From assembly GCF_003611695.1 (NCBI RefSeq), contig NZ_RAWE01000087.1, forward strand, positions 1 through 35,826: 35,826 nucleotides of DNA, in the 5' to 3' direction. The translations under genes and the position numbers were made by a program. Below are positions 8,148-15,966 of the stretch, piece after piece. The stretch comes from Corallococcus carmarthensis. GTDB lineage: Bacteria; Myxococcota; Myxococcia; Myxococcales; Myxococcaceae. The notes below the pieces were generated by a model. That model searched no databases and was not told where the DNA came from. It worked only from the letters and a program-made list of their open reading frames with translations. Positions within the stretch are counted from its first letter, which is position 1; every line of letters begins with the position of its first letter.

Positions 8148-8164
8148 GGCGATGGTCTATCGCC
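8148..8164. promoter_or_regulatory. Inverted repeat upstream of the polyketide operon
   Basis: GGCGAT (8148-8153), a 5-nt spacer, then ATCGCC (8159-8164). It lies 64-80 bases before the start codon of the type III polyketide synthase, where an operator would be expected. It could instead be a weak hairpin behind the lipoprotein gene that ends at 8230. No convincing -10/-35 pair was found nearby. Confidence 0.35.
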
Positions 8165-8229
8165 GGACCTGCTCGCCCCTGAACCCCACCGGTTGCCCAC
8201 ACTGTTGCACACGCGACGCCGCGCCTCTG

Positions 8230-9717
8230 CTATTGGCAGAGCTTCGTGGTGTGGTCGCAGCGCCCCTCGATGCAGGGGTACTCCCAATAGGGGAATCCCC
8301 CATCGGCGGTGGGGAAGAGGCAGCGCTCACCCAGGCGCGGCTCCCGCGCGCAGGTGCCTGCGTCCTCTCCCCTGGTGCAGATGAGGTATTTCGCGCAGGC
8401 CTGGGGACTGTCACAGGCCTCGCCCACGGCCTTGCCCTCGGTGCAGTGCCCGTCGGTGCACCGCTGGGCCCAGGGGCACTCCACGTCGTAGCGGCACTCG
8501 CCCGGGTCCGCCGCGATGCACACCCCGGACGTGCCGCTGCCCGCGTCCGCCTTGTCGCACAGCAGGCCATCCGCGCACTGGCCGGGGCCACCACAGGCCT
8601 CCCCTTCGATGAGCGAGGCGGGCTGGATGCAGAGGCCGTTGGGGCTGGTGCAGATCTGGTCGGGGCCGCAGCCCTTGCGGTCGGCGTCGCACCGCACGCC
8701 GTCGGGCTGGCACTCCCGGGGAACGGAGGCGTCCGGGCTGATGGACGTGCACGTCAGGCCGGACTCACACGCCCCTATCTGGCAGAAATTGGAGGGCAGG
8801 GAGCTGCACGGGTAGCCGGGGGATCGCCCACACGTCTCCCCCAACGTCCTGTACGCAGTGCAGATGCCCGTCCCCGTCATGTCCTCGATGGCCATGTGGC
8901 ACAGGGACGACGTCGCCGTGTCACAGGGCCCCGGCGCGGCGTAGACCCGGCACGCCTCCCCGGCGTTGGGCCTTGGTACGCAGCATCCCTGCGAGCAGTA
9001 GCTGTGGCCGTCACACGGCGCATCCCCCGGCTGGCCGCAGGCGCTCCCCACGGGGCGCTTGTCCGGACACGCGACGCAGACGCCCGCATCGCTTTCGTCC
9101 TTCAGGCAGTAGCCCGTGCGGCAATGGGCATCCACGCCGCAGGCCCCCCCCGGAGAGCTGCCCACGAAGGCACAGCGGCACTCCGTGCTGGAGGGATTCG
9201 CATCGCCCGTGAGGCACGCGGACGCCGCCTCCGGCCAATACGTGAGCGACCCTGCATCGCGCCGCGAGCGCGGGAAGCGGCTCTCGCAGCTCACCCGTTC
9301 ACGCTCGACGCACCCGGCCTCGGCAGTGGGCTCCACCGTGCCTGCGTCCACGCCGGCAGCGCACAGCCGCTGCGCGGATTCCTCGCACCAGCGCTCCGCC
9401 GGGGGCACCGGGCCCGCCTCCGGCAGCACCAGCGCGGCGCACAGGTCAACCGGCAGGGTGGACTCGCAGCGGGTGGCCCACGGCGCCCCCGCGTCCTCGG
9501 GCGGCGCGCAGGCGACGCTCGCGTCCGGCACTCCGGCGTCGCTCCCCGCGTCCGGCGGCTCCACGCCGGAGTCCGGCGGCTCCACGCTCGCGTCCGGCAC
9601 GCTTCCGGCGTCCTGCGTGCCGCCATCCGGTGGCGAGGGCTCCTTGCTGGGACAGGCGGTGCCCAGCGCGAGCACAGCGGTCAGGGCGAACAGCAGGAAC
9701 GCATGACGACGCGGCAT
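8230..9717 (-). CDS. Cys-rich lipoprotein with Asp/Pro/Ser-rich stalk
   Basis: A 495-residue exported protein. The start MPRRHAFLLFALTAVLALGTAC is a lipoprotein signal peptide with the lipobox LGTAC (Cys near residue 22). A low-complexity linker follows (about 23-75) with repeated SVEPPDSGVEPPDAG-type units, then about 400 residues with over 40 Cys in patterns such as CxxGxxC and GxxCxxDxxCxxGxxC, for example AGSCDSPQ-like and GLLCDKADAG segments. These resemble the Dickkopf-like Cys-rich modules seen in myxobacterial surface proteins, probably all disulphide-bonded. ATG 9717 is chosen because the signal peptide starts there; an in-frame GTG at 9726 is possible. A 6-bp hairpin (8225-8241) overlaps the stop codon. 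Likely a surface or outer-membrane binding protein; partner unknown. Confidence 0.8.
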   Translation of the reverse strand: MPRRHAFLLFALTAVLALGTACPSKEPSPPDGGTQDAGSVPDASVEPPDSGVEPPDAGSDAGVPDASVACAPPEDAGAPWATRCESTLPVDLCAALVLPEAGPVPPAERWCEESAQRLCAAGVDAGTVEPTAEAGCVERERVSCESRFPRSRRDAGSLTYWPEAASACLTGDANPSSTECRCAFVGSSPGGACGVDAHCRTGYCLKDESDAGVCVACPDKRPVGSACGQPGDAPCDGHSYCSQGCCVPRPNAGEACRVYAAPGPCDTATSSLCHMAIEDMTGTGICTAYRTLGETCGRSPGYPCSSLPSNFCQIGACESGLTCTSISPDASVPRECQPDGVRCDADRKGCGPDQICTSPNGLCIQPASLIEGEACGGPGQCADGLLCDKADAGSGTSGVCIAADPGECRYDVECPWAQRCTDGHCTEGKAVGEACDSPQACAKYLICTRGEDAGTCAREPRLGERCLFPTADGGFPYWEYPCIEGRCDHTTKLCQ

Positions 9718-9863
9718 GAAGGACACACGCGGCAGGTCATCCCCCTTGCGAGGTGCGCTCAAGTGTCCCCAGGTCCTACGCCCCTTGAATCCAGAACCGT
9801 CAGCCATGCCTCTTCCTTCAGGAGCATCCGGACGCCGGCCCGCGTCTCGCTCCTGTCAGGGAC

Positions 9864-9896
9864 CCGCCGTTCTTCCATACGGTCACAGGACGGCGG
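9864..9896 (-). terminator. Candidate terminator after the TadE/TadG gene group
   Basis: A 9-bp stem (9864-9872 with 9888-9896; one G-U wobble) and a 15-nt loop, about 45 bases downstream of the last small pilin-like gene. It lies in the 223-base gap 9718-9940, in which I see no other gene or signal. Confidence 0.4.
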
Positions 9897-9940
9897 CCTG
9901 GCTGTGCTCAAGAAAGAAACCGGCGGCGAGTCCCCCTGCG

Positions 9941-10141
9941 TCAACCGAAGGGGTAGCCCAGCACGCAGTAGTAGCCCCGGACGTAGATGGTCATCGCGGC
10001 GAACATGTCCGGCGCGAACGTGGTGATGGCCAGGGTGCCGAACAGCAGGGCCATCAGCAACAGGGTGAACTCCGCCGCGGCCTGTCCGCGCGAGCGCGGC
10101 CTGCGCAGCCAGCGGTAGCTCCTCCGCATCCAGCCATCCAT
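9941..10141 (-). CDS. Small TadE/Flp-pilin-like membrane protein
   Basis: A 66-residue protein: an Arg-rich cytoplasmic start, then RSRGQAAAEFTLLLMALLFGTLAI, a single hydrophobic segment (about residues 20-42), and a short tail ending YYCVLGYPFG. The G-QAAAE pattern places Glu at +5 from a possible prepilin cleavage site, as in Flp/TadE pseudopilins. The ATG at 10141 is chosen over the longer frame because GGAGG lies 7 bases upstream. It follows the 370-residue TadE-like gene by 38 bases in the same transcript. It could be a minor pilin or a membrane anchor of the assembly. Confidence 0.75.
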   Translation of the reverse strand: MDGWMRRSYRWLRRPRSRGQAAAEFTLLLMALLFGTLAITTFAPDMFAAMTIYVRGYYCVLGYPFG

Positions 10142-10179
10142 CACAGGACCTCCAGCAGCGCGACCTTTCCGCGCTCGCG

Positions 10180-11292
10180 TCAATCGGGTTCTTCAGGGCT
10201 CTGGGCGCCGGTGCAGGCGTCCGTGGCGTCGAGGAAGTACTTGCTGTCTCCGGTCTTCACATACTCGGCTTCGGGGAGGCCTGTTTCGCGCGCGCCCTGG
10301 AAGTACGGGCCCCGGCAGCGGTAGGCCCGCATGGGCCAGTTGGCGCGATCGTCGCTGGCGCTGATGAGGCCGCGCTTCATCTGGATCTCCTGGGGCTCGC
10401 AGGAGCCCAGACACCAGTCCGTGTCATCCAGCCAGTACGCCGCCTCCAGCACGTCACCAGGGGTCATCCGCGTGGCGGTGACGGTGGGGACGCCGGGCTC
10501 CTCGACGGGGCGCAGCCGGATGGAGTCGCGGATGTAGCCCGCGTCGAAGGGGGAATCGAGCTGGAGCACCCGCAGCGCGTTGCTGATGGCGTTGAGGATG
10601 CCGGAGTTGGCGGCGCCCGCGTAGACGATGGGGCGGACGCGGTCGCGCGTCAGCTGCTCCACGCGCTCGTAGCTCTGGTGCGGCGCGTCCCCGGGGCGCC
10701 ACGCCTTCCAGGTGTCATGCTGGAGGTAGAAGTGCTCGCGGAAGACCAGGTCCAACCGCGAGTCGCTGAAGCCCGTGGTGTAGAGCGCGATCCGCCGGGG
10801 GATGATGTGGTTCTCCATGCGGACCTCCACGTCGACCTCGACCGCGCCGGAGCGGGTGTCCAGCCCCATCCTCCGGGCCATCTGCTCCGGCGTGCTGCCC
10901 AGGGCCGCCAGCGCTCCCCCCACCGACCCGGATGCGCCCGCCATCGACGCGATGTCCCCCAGGTTCATGCGCTTCAACGGGGCCTCCACGTCCTGCATCG
11001 AGGCCTGGAGGGCCAACCCGTTGCGGTAGCCGCTTCCCAGCTCGCCGTCCTTCGTGGCGCCATCCAGGTCCTGGTAGCGCCGCTGGGCGTCGCCCACGAT
11101 GCCCGTCAGGTCCGAGCGCGCGATGCGTTCGAAGGCGACGAAGCGCGCCAGCTCCGCGGCCTTGAGGCGCGCGCGCTGGACCTCCCAGAAGTAGTTCACC
11201 CACAACAACAGCGCCACGAAGAGGGGGGCCAGCAGCGCCAGTTCCACCGTGGCGGAGCCCCGCCGGCTCCAGGTCCTGGAACGCTTCGCCAT
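10180..11292 (-). CDS. TadE-like pilus assembly protein (large)
   Basis: A 370-residue protein with MAKRSRTWSRRGSATVELALLAPLFVALLLW at its start: a basic stretch, G-SATVE with Glu at +5, and one membrane segment (about 15-35). The rest is an exported domain with no further membrane segment and four Cys near the C-terminus (WCLGSCEPQ, YRCRGPY, DACTGA). TadE-family pseudopilins are membrane-anchored parts of tight-adherence (Flp) pili; most are 150-250 residues, so this one is long. The ATG at 11292 has GAGGGG 7 bases upstream, 11 bases after the stop of the TadG-like gene, so the two are one operon. Confidence 0.72.
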   Translation of the reverse strand: MAKRSRTWSRRGSATVELALLAPLFVALLLWVNYFWEVQRARLKAAELARFVAFERIARSDLTGIVGDAQRRYQDLDGATKDGELGSGYRNGLALQASMQDVEAPLKRMNLGDIASMAGASGSVGGALAALGSTPEQMARRMGLDTRSGAVEVDVEVRMENHIIPRRIALYTTGFSDSRLDLVFREHFYLQHDTWKAWRPGDAPHQSYERVEQLTRDRVRPIVYAGAANSGILNAISNALRVLQLDSPFDAGYIRDSIRLRPVEEPGVPTVTATRMTPGDVLEAAYWLDDTDWCLGSCEPQEIQMKRGLISASDDRANWPMRAYRCRGPYFQGARETGLPEAEYVKTGDSKYFLDATDACTGAQSPEEPD

Positions 11293-11303
11293 CGCGGCAC
11301 CCC

Positions 11304-12980
11304 TCAGTACGTCAGGCCGTTGAACAGCAATTTCGCGTCCCGGTAGGAGGGCACCAGCCACCCCAGGTTCTTCTCATCCCAGTGCGTCTGGACGGGCGCG
11401 AGGCGCGCGGTCCAGACAGGGTTGAAGAAGTTGGGCTCCTCCTTCCACTCGCCCGGCCGGTGGTAGATGGCCCGCCCCACCGACATGGCCATCATTCCGC
11501 CGGAGTACTGCCGGAAGTCCTTGGCGAAGGGGTCCGTCTTGCCGCCGACGTACCTCCAGGTCATGTCCAGCAGGCTCTCCTGGATGCCCTGCTCCTGGTT
11601 CGTCGTGTCACCCTCCTGCTCGGCGAGCGCGGTGTTGTACTTCCCGGAGCCCTTCGTGCGCAGGAAGGAGCCCCGGGTGAGGTTGTCCAGTTGGAAGACC
11701 TCCTTCTTGCGCCCGGGCCCGCCATCCCCACGCTCCGCCCCCATGTCCTTGCTCAGCACCACCATGTTGCAGGGATAGCCGAAGTGGTTCCGCCAGGGAT
11801 TGACGAAGCTGGTGTCGGAGGTGACGAACGGCGTGATGCCCTTCCACTCGTGGTGGGCAGACACCTTCTGGTTGCCATACTCCTGATGGAAGCCATTGCG
11901 CGCGTCCGCCGCGACGCGGAAGTGCAATTCGAAGACGGTGGACCAGTCGAGGAAGCCCAGGCCGCAGCCGGGGCGCACCTCCATCTTGATGTCATCCGAC
12001 GCGAAGAGCTGGTCATTGCGGTTGCCTTCGAACCGCTCGGAGAAGCTCTTGATCTGGCTGTCCGCGGTCTTTTTGATGCGCAGCTCTCCCACGATGAGGC
12101 ACAGGCGCAGGTCCCACTTGCGCCCGATGAGCACCGGGCCCTGGCCCGTGGCGGTCCATTCCCTTCGCACCGCGTTGGCCATGCTGCCCATGAGCAGGCG
12201 GTACTTGGCCATGTCCGGATCCGACAGCCGGTTGCGGTTGCGGTCGAGCAGCCTCCCGCGCTTCAACATGCCCGTGGGGTCCGGCCCCATGGTGGGGCTG
12301 CTGCTGCGCGGACCGTCGTCCAGCACGTGGAGGAGGTTCTTGGCGTTGGAGTGGTTGATGGTCCCGAGGTCCGAGTACAGGGCCGGGAGGGGCACGTCGC
12401 GGAAGCCGACGTCGCGGTCCATCGAGTACTCCACCTCCGCCCGGGGGTCCGTCACGTGGATGCTCTTGTCGCGCGCCGCGTCGCTGTAGAGGTCATACAG
12501 CGTGGCGGACAGCATGGCCTCCTGGGCAATCCAGAGGGCGATGTTCAACTCCGTCAGGACCTTCACCAGGGCTGGGGCAACCTCCTCCACGGCCTTCACC
12601 CAGGCCTTGATCATCGCGGAGACGGCGGCGAACACCGGCCCGATGCCTGGAAGGACCTTCAGGAACTTCGCCGCGGCCCCAATGGTCCGGTCCAGGTACA
12701 CCGCGTGGCTCACGTAGGACATCACCGTGAGCATGGCGTTGTAGTGAACGATCATCGCGCGGTTGGTGTAGGCCAGGAAGTTGTACGCGCGGGCCTCCTT
12801 CACCGCGAGCGAGTACGCCTGCGCGTCCGCCGCGTCCTGGAGCTTGATCTTCTCATACACGCCCTGCCCGATGCTGACGGACGACATCACCGCCACGGCC
12901 ACCACCAGCATGCACACGGCCCCCAGCACCAGGGCCTGTCCCCGTTCATCGCGGCGCAGCCGCCTGACCATGCCAAACAT
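11304..12980 (-). CDS. TadG-like Flp pilus assembly protein
   Basis: A 558-residue protein beginning MFGMVRRLRRDERGQALVLGAVCMLVVAVAVMSSVSIGQG: a basic start, the RGQALVL motif of TadE/G-like proteins and one membrane segment (about 17-37). At the +5 position it has Leu rather than Glu, as is usual for TadG, so it is probably not a processed pilin. The large exported part has no domain I can name; it includes a second hydrophobic stretch near 108-135 and Arg/Asp-rich segments. The start at 12980 has AGGGAG upstream. It lies between two TadE-like genes on the same strand. Confidence 0.7.
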   Translation of the reverse strand: MFGMVRRLRRDERGQALVLGAVCMLVVAVAVMSSVSIGQGVYEKIKLQDAADAQAYSLAVKEARAYNFLAYTNRAMIVHYNAMLTVMSYVSHAVYLDRTIGAAAKFLKVLPGIGPVFAAVSAMIKAWVKAVEEVAPALVKVLTELNIALWIAQEAMLSATLYDLYSDAARDKSIHVTDPRAEVEYSMDRDVGFRDVPLPALYSDLGTINHSNAKNLLHVLDDGPRSSSPTMGPDPTGMLKRGRLLDRNRNRLSDPDMAKYRLLMGSMANAVRREWTATGQGPVLIGRKWDLRLCLIVGELRIKKTADSQIKSFSERFEGNRNDQLFASDDIKMEVRPGCGLGFLDWSTVFELHFRVAADARNGFHQEYGNQKVSAHHEWKGITPFVTSDTSFVNPWRNHFGYPCNMVVLSKDMGAERGDGGPGRKKEVFQLDNLTRGSFLRTKGSGKYNTALAEQEGDTTNQEQGIQESLLDMTWRYVGGKTDPFAKDFRQYSGGMMAMSVGRAIYHRPGEWKEEPNFFNPVWTARLAPVQTHWDEKNLGWLVPSYRDAKLLFNGLTY

Positions 12981-13011
12981 TCCGGGCTCCCTTCCTGGCG
13001 CGGCGCGAGGC

Positions 13012-13836
13012 CTAGCCGTCCACCGCGCAGGAGGACGGCCCCCGATTGCCAGCGTTGATGAGGTTGGATTGCATGCGCATGGTGGAGGTCGTCACCACGG
13101 GAATCGCATACGTGTGCGCGTTGGCCAGCGCGGCCAGTTCCTTGAAGTAGTCCTGCGCGCGCTTCGCCCCATGCGCCTCCAGGTACCGCGAGGCGGACCC
13201 GCCGCCGGGAGCCCGTTGGGTGAGGAAGGTGACGCCTTCCAGTTGCCCCAACACCTCACGGCCCATGTAGAAGGTATGCAGTTGCCAGTTCGCGAACGGG
13301 ATGCGCAGCTCATAGAAGTACGTCACCCGCACCGACAGCAGATTGGCCTCCACGACGGTGGCGTCCCGGTAGTCGTCGAAGTCAATCTCCCTGCCGGCCA
13401 GGTGCGAGCCATAGGTGGAGAAGAGGCCACCGAGCGCGCCGCGCTTCGGGTTCAGCACCTCCACGCGCACCCGCTCCAGGTCCGACCCGGGGAAGCGCCT
13501 GTTCCTGTTCTGGTTCCCCCCGGCCGTATAGGCCTCATGGACATCCATGGCGTTGAGGAGCGTGTCCGTCCGTCCCCGGACCCCGGGCCCGGGCGACCCC
13601 AGCGTCGGCACGAGCGCCATGTACGCGGCGCTCTTCATGGTCTCGCAATCCCCATGATTGACAATGCCCGTGCGGACCGCGCGGTAGGCCGCGTACTCGG
13701 TCATCAACCTTGCATGGTGCAGGGTGGTGAGCTGGAGGGTGCCCAGGATGAGGAACACCATCAGGGGCACCACCAACGCGGACTCCACGGCGGCCTGACC
13801 CGACTCCCCCCGGTTGGCCGGAAGCACTGTTTGCAT
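13012..13836 (-). CDS. TadE-like pseudopilin
   Basis: A 274-residue protein that starts MQTVLPANRGESGQAAVESALVVPLMVFLILG: G-QAAVE with Glu at +5 and one membrane segment (about 14-36), the TadE signature. The remainder is a soluble exported domain ending NAGNRGPSSCAVDG. I chose the ATG at 13836 because the membrane signal begins just after it; an upstream in-frame start would add 28 residues. It is the first gene of a four-gene - strand group (13836 to 9941), 31 bases before the TadG-like gene. An inverted repeat lies 79-112 bases upstream. Confidence 0.75.
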   Translation of the reverse strand: MQTVLPANRGESGQAAVESALVVPLMVFLILGTLQLTTLHHARLMTEYAAYRAVRTGIVNHGDCETMKSAAYMALVPTLGSPGPGVRGRTDTLLNAMDVHEAYTAGGNQNRNRRFPGSDLERVRVEVLNPKRGALGGLFSTYGSHLAGREIDFDDYRDATVVEANLLSVRVTYFYELRIPFANWQLHTFYMGREVLGQLEGVTFLTQRAPGGGSASRYLEAHGAKRAQDYFKELAALANAHTYAIPVVTTSTMRMQSNLINAGNRGPSSCAVDG

Positions 13837-13914
13837 TTGGATTCCCAGCCTCACATGCGCCGGGAGGGATTGACCAGTCCTTGCCACCAATGCCTGCCTG
13901 AAAGGGCTGCTTCC

Positions 13915-13948
13915 AGACAAGCAATTGTCAGCTGGCGAAAACTTGTCT
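13915..13948. promoter_or_regulatory. Inverted repeat upstream of the TadE/TadG operon
   Basis: AGACAAG (13915-13921) and CTTGTCT (13942-13948) form a 7-bp inverted repeat with a 20-base spacer. A further TTGTC at 13925-13929 pairs with the first arm as a tighter 5-bp repeat. It is positioned for a regulator of the TadE-like operon (start 13836); it also lies downstream of nothing on the + strand, so a terminator role is less likely. Confidence 0.35.
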
Positions 13949-13992
13949 ATCCATGACTTCCAAAACCAACCACTGACCGGAGGGGTGGGACC

Positions 13993-14787
13993 TCAGACGA
14001 TGGAGTCCACCACGCCGCCATCGACCCGCAGCGCGGCGCCGGTGGTGGCGGAGGCCTGGGGGGACGCGACGTAGACGATCATGTTCGCCACCTCATCCAC
14101 GCTGGAGGGGCGGCGGAGGATGGAGCTGGGCCGGTTCGCCTTGATGAAGTCCACGGCGAGGTCCTCGTAGGAGCGGCCCGACTTCTCCTGCTCCTCGCGC
14201 AACATCGTGCGCACGCCTTCGGAGAGGGTGGGACCCGGCAGCACGGAGTTGACCGTGACGCCGGTGCCCGCCATGCGCTTGGCCAGCCCGCGCGCGACGG
14301 ACAGCTGCGCCGTCTTGGTGACGCCGTAGTGGATCATCTCCGTCGGGATGTTCAGCGCGGACTCCGACGAGACGAACACCACGCGGCCCCAGCCCCGCTT
14401 CTGCATCCCCGGCAGGTACGCGCGCGACAGCCGCACACCGGACAGGACGTTCGCCTCGAAGAAGTGGCTCCAGTCGTCGTCGGACACGTCGAAGAAGTCC
14501 TTCGGCTCGAAGATGCCCAGGTTGTTGATGAGGATGTCGCAGCGGGGGTGCGCCGCGACGAGCGCCGCGCTGGCCTCCGCCGTGCTCAGGTCGCCCGCGA
14601 AGCCCTGCACCGTGGCGCCCGGGGCCGCCTCGCGCACCGCCGCGATCGCCCGGTCCACCGCCGCCTGCGTCCGGCCGTTGACGATGACCGTGGCGCCCGC
14701 CGCCGCCAGCCCCTTCGCCGTGGCCAGACCGATGCCCGCCGTGGACCCGGTGACGAGGGCAATCCTTCCATTGAGTTCGATGCGCAT
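13993..14787 (-). CDS. Short-chain dehydrogenase/reductase
   Basis: A 264-residue NAD(P)-dependent oxidoreductase of the classical SDR family. TGSTAGIG (13-20) is the cofactor loop, NGRT with Arg39 near the end of the second strand favours NADP, NNLG (88-91) is the structural motif, and Ser141, Tyr154 and Lys158 (in SSESALN and YGVTK) form the catalytic set. The C-terminus ends with the usual GAALRVDGGVVDSIV. The substrate is unknown; the closest general pattern is 3-oxoacyl-ACP-reductase-like enzymes. ATG 14787 has AGGGA six bases upstream, and that ribosome binding site lies inside a perfect 14-base palindrome. Divergent from the unrecognised gene at 14929. Confidence 0.9.
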   Translation of the reverse strand: MRIELNGRIALVTGSTAGIGLATAKGLAAAGATVIVNGRTQAAVDRAIAAVREAAPGATVQGFAGDLSTAEASAALVAAHPRCDILINNLGIFEPKDFFDVSDDDWSHFFEANVLSGVRLSRAYLPGMQKRGWGRVVFVSSESALNIPTEMIHYGVTKTAQLSVARGLAKRMAGTGVTVNSVLPGPTLSEGVRTMLREEQEKSGRSYEDLAVDFIKANRPSSILRRPSSVDEVANMIVYVASPQASATTGAALRVDGGVVDSIV

Positions 14788-14791
14788 GGGG

Positions 14792-14805
14792 TTTCCCTAG
14801 GGAAA
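14792..14805. promoter_or_regulatory. Perfect 14-bp palindrome over the SDR ribosome binding site
   Basis: TTTCCCTAGGGAAA is a perfect palindrome whose edge is 4 bases from the SDR start codon and which contains its Shine-Dalgarno sequence. In the divergent 141-base region between the SDR and the gene at 14929 it is a good candidate operator. A repressor bound here would cover the SDR leader. Confidence 0.45.
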
Positions 14806-14928
14806 GAGGTGAACGGCTCGGCCGTGGGTATGCGTTCCGGCAGCCTCCGAAACAACGAAAACGCAGGCCGCAAGTCCTTCTTCACCCAGAGTACGATGCG
14901 CGTTTCATCCTCCGAGGGGGAGAACACC

Positions 14929-15810
14929 ATGGCCGAAGAAGCCACCGTCCGGTTGTTGAAGCAGCAATCCGCGAGCAGCGCCTACGTGCACGTGGTGACC
15001 CCACCGAAGCCCCCCGCGGAGCTGACGGCCGCCGTGAGCAACGCGAACGTCGGCGCGGTCTGCGCGCTGCTCGCGGGAGCGGGGCACAGCACGGCCGTCA
15101 CCGACGACGCGCTGGACCGGGAGGCAGGGGACCGGCGTCCCCCCACCCAGCGCAACCCCGGGGGGCTCCGGCAGAAGGACCGGATGGGAATGACCCTGGC
15201 GAACCGCGTCTCCCAGTGGGGCGCGAAGGTTGGCACGCATTGGCGCCTGTTCAAGCAGCCGAAGGTCGAAGCGTTCGTGGAGGGCCTCTTCCAGACGGTG
15301 AAGGCCAGCGCGGAGAACGGGAATCATCTCTGGGGAAAGTGCACGGTCACCTTCAGCCGCGCGGACCTCTTCCACTGCCACCTGGTCTACGACGTCTCCG
15401 GAACCCAGCCGGACATCCTGTTCCTCTTCCACCTGAAGGAATACCCAAGCAACATCGAGGCGGACAAGAGCCACGACGCACACCTCATCGAGCCAGACAT
15501 CGCCGAGTTCAAGGCCCATGAAGACGCGGGCTACACGCGGCGCAACGCCATCTACTCCCTGCGGATGAACCGGCTGTGGATCATCAACTACATCCGCCAG
15601 ATCGACGAGGAGCTGTACGTCCCGGTCTACAAGGCGGATCATCCCTACGTGCCGCTCCTCACGGCGCAGTCCCGGGCCAAGGACATGCTTGAAAACTTCA
15701 TGGGCAATCCCCTGGCCGTGGGTGGAGATCAGCTGGGAGACGAGTTCGGGACCATCAACTACTTCCCCCGGGAACTCGCCCACCCCGTCTTCTCCGTGCG
15801 CGGGCACTGA
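14929..15810 (+). CDS. Unrecognised soluble protein
   Basis: A 293-residue protein I do not recognise. It has no signal peptide or membrane segment. Residues 1-100 are Ala/Val-rich and probably flexible. The second half is more ordered and aromatic, with segments such as HWRLFKQPKVEAFVEGLFQTVKA, FHCHLVYDV, ILFLFHLKEYPS, MNRLWIINYIRQIDEELYVPVY and GTINYFPRELAHP. The alternation of beta-like and aromatic strands suggests a compact domain. The ATG at 14929 is chosen for the GAGGGGGAGA sequence just upstream; the frame continues open 5' of it. It is divergent from the SDR gene and 156 bases before the monooxygenase gene on the same strand. Confidence 0.75.
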   Translation: MAEEATVRLLKQQSASSAYVHVVTPPKPPAELTAAVSNANVGAVCALLAGAGHSTAVTDDALDREAGDRRPPTQRNPGGLRQKDRMGMTLANRVSQWGAKVGTHWRLFKQPKVEAFVEGLFQTVKASAENGNHLWGKCTVTFSRADLFHCHLVYDVSGTQPDILFLFHLKEYPSNIEADKSHDAHLIEPDIAEFKAHEDAGYTRRNAIYSLRMNRLWIINYIRQIDEELYVPVYKADHPYVPLLTAQSRAKDMLENFMGNPLAVGGDQLGDEFGTINYFPRELAHPVFSVRGH

Positions 15811-15922
15811 ACCGGGCTGAGGTGCCCTGGCAGGCCACGCACCGTCCGCTCTTGAATCGCGCCCGTCCTTTTCTGTCCTGTCAGCAACGGCAGACAGCGC
15901 TTCCGGCCAGCGTCGGCACCCG

Positions 15923-15949
15923 GAGCGGCCCTGTAGCATCGGGCCGTTC
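15923..15949 (+). promoter_or_regulatory. Dyad with a possible -10 element before the monooxygenase gene
   Basis: GAGCGGCCC (15923-15931) and GGGCCGTTC (15941-15949) form a 9-bp stem with one wobble and a 9-base loop that contains TAGCAT (15934-15939). It ends 17 bases before the start codon. It could be a terminator for the gene ending at 15810 or an operator over a -10-like TAGCAT; no good -35 is visible. Confidence 0.35.
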
Positions 15950-15966
15950 GAGCGCTGGGGGATGCG

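Noticed and set aside
13837-13992. A sigma-54-like TGGCAAGG element before the TadE-like operon
   Set aside because: No TTGC at the needed distance.
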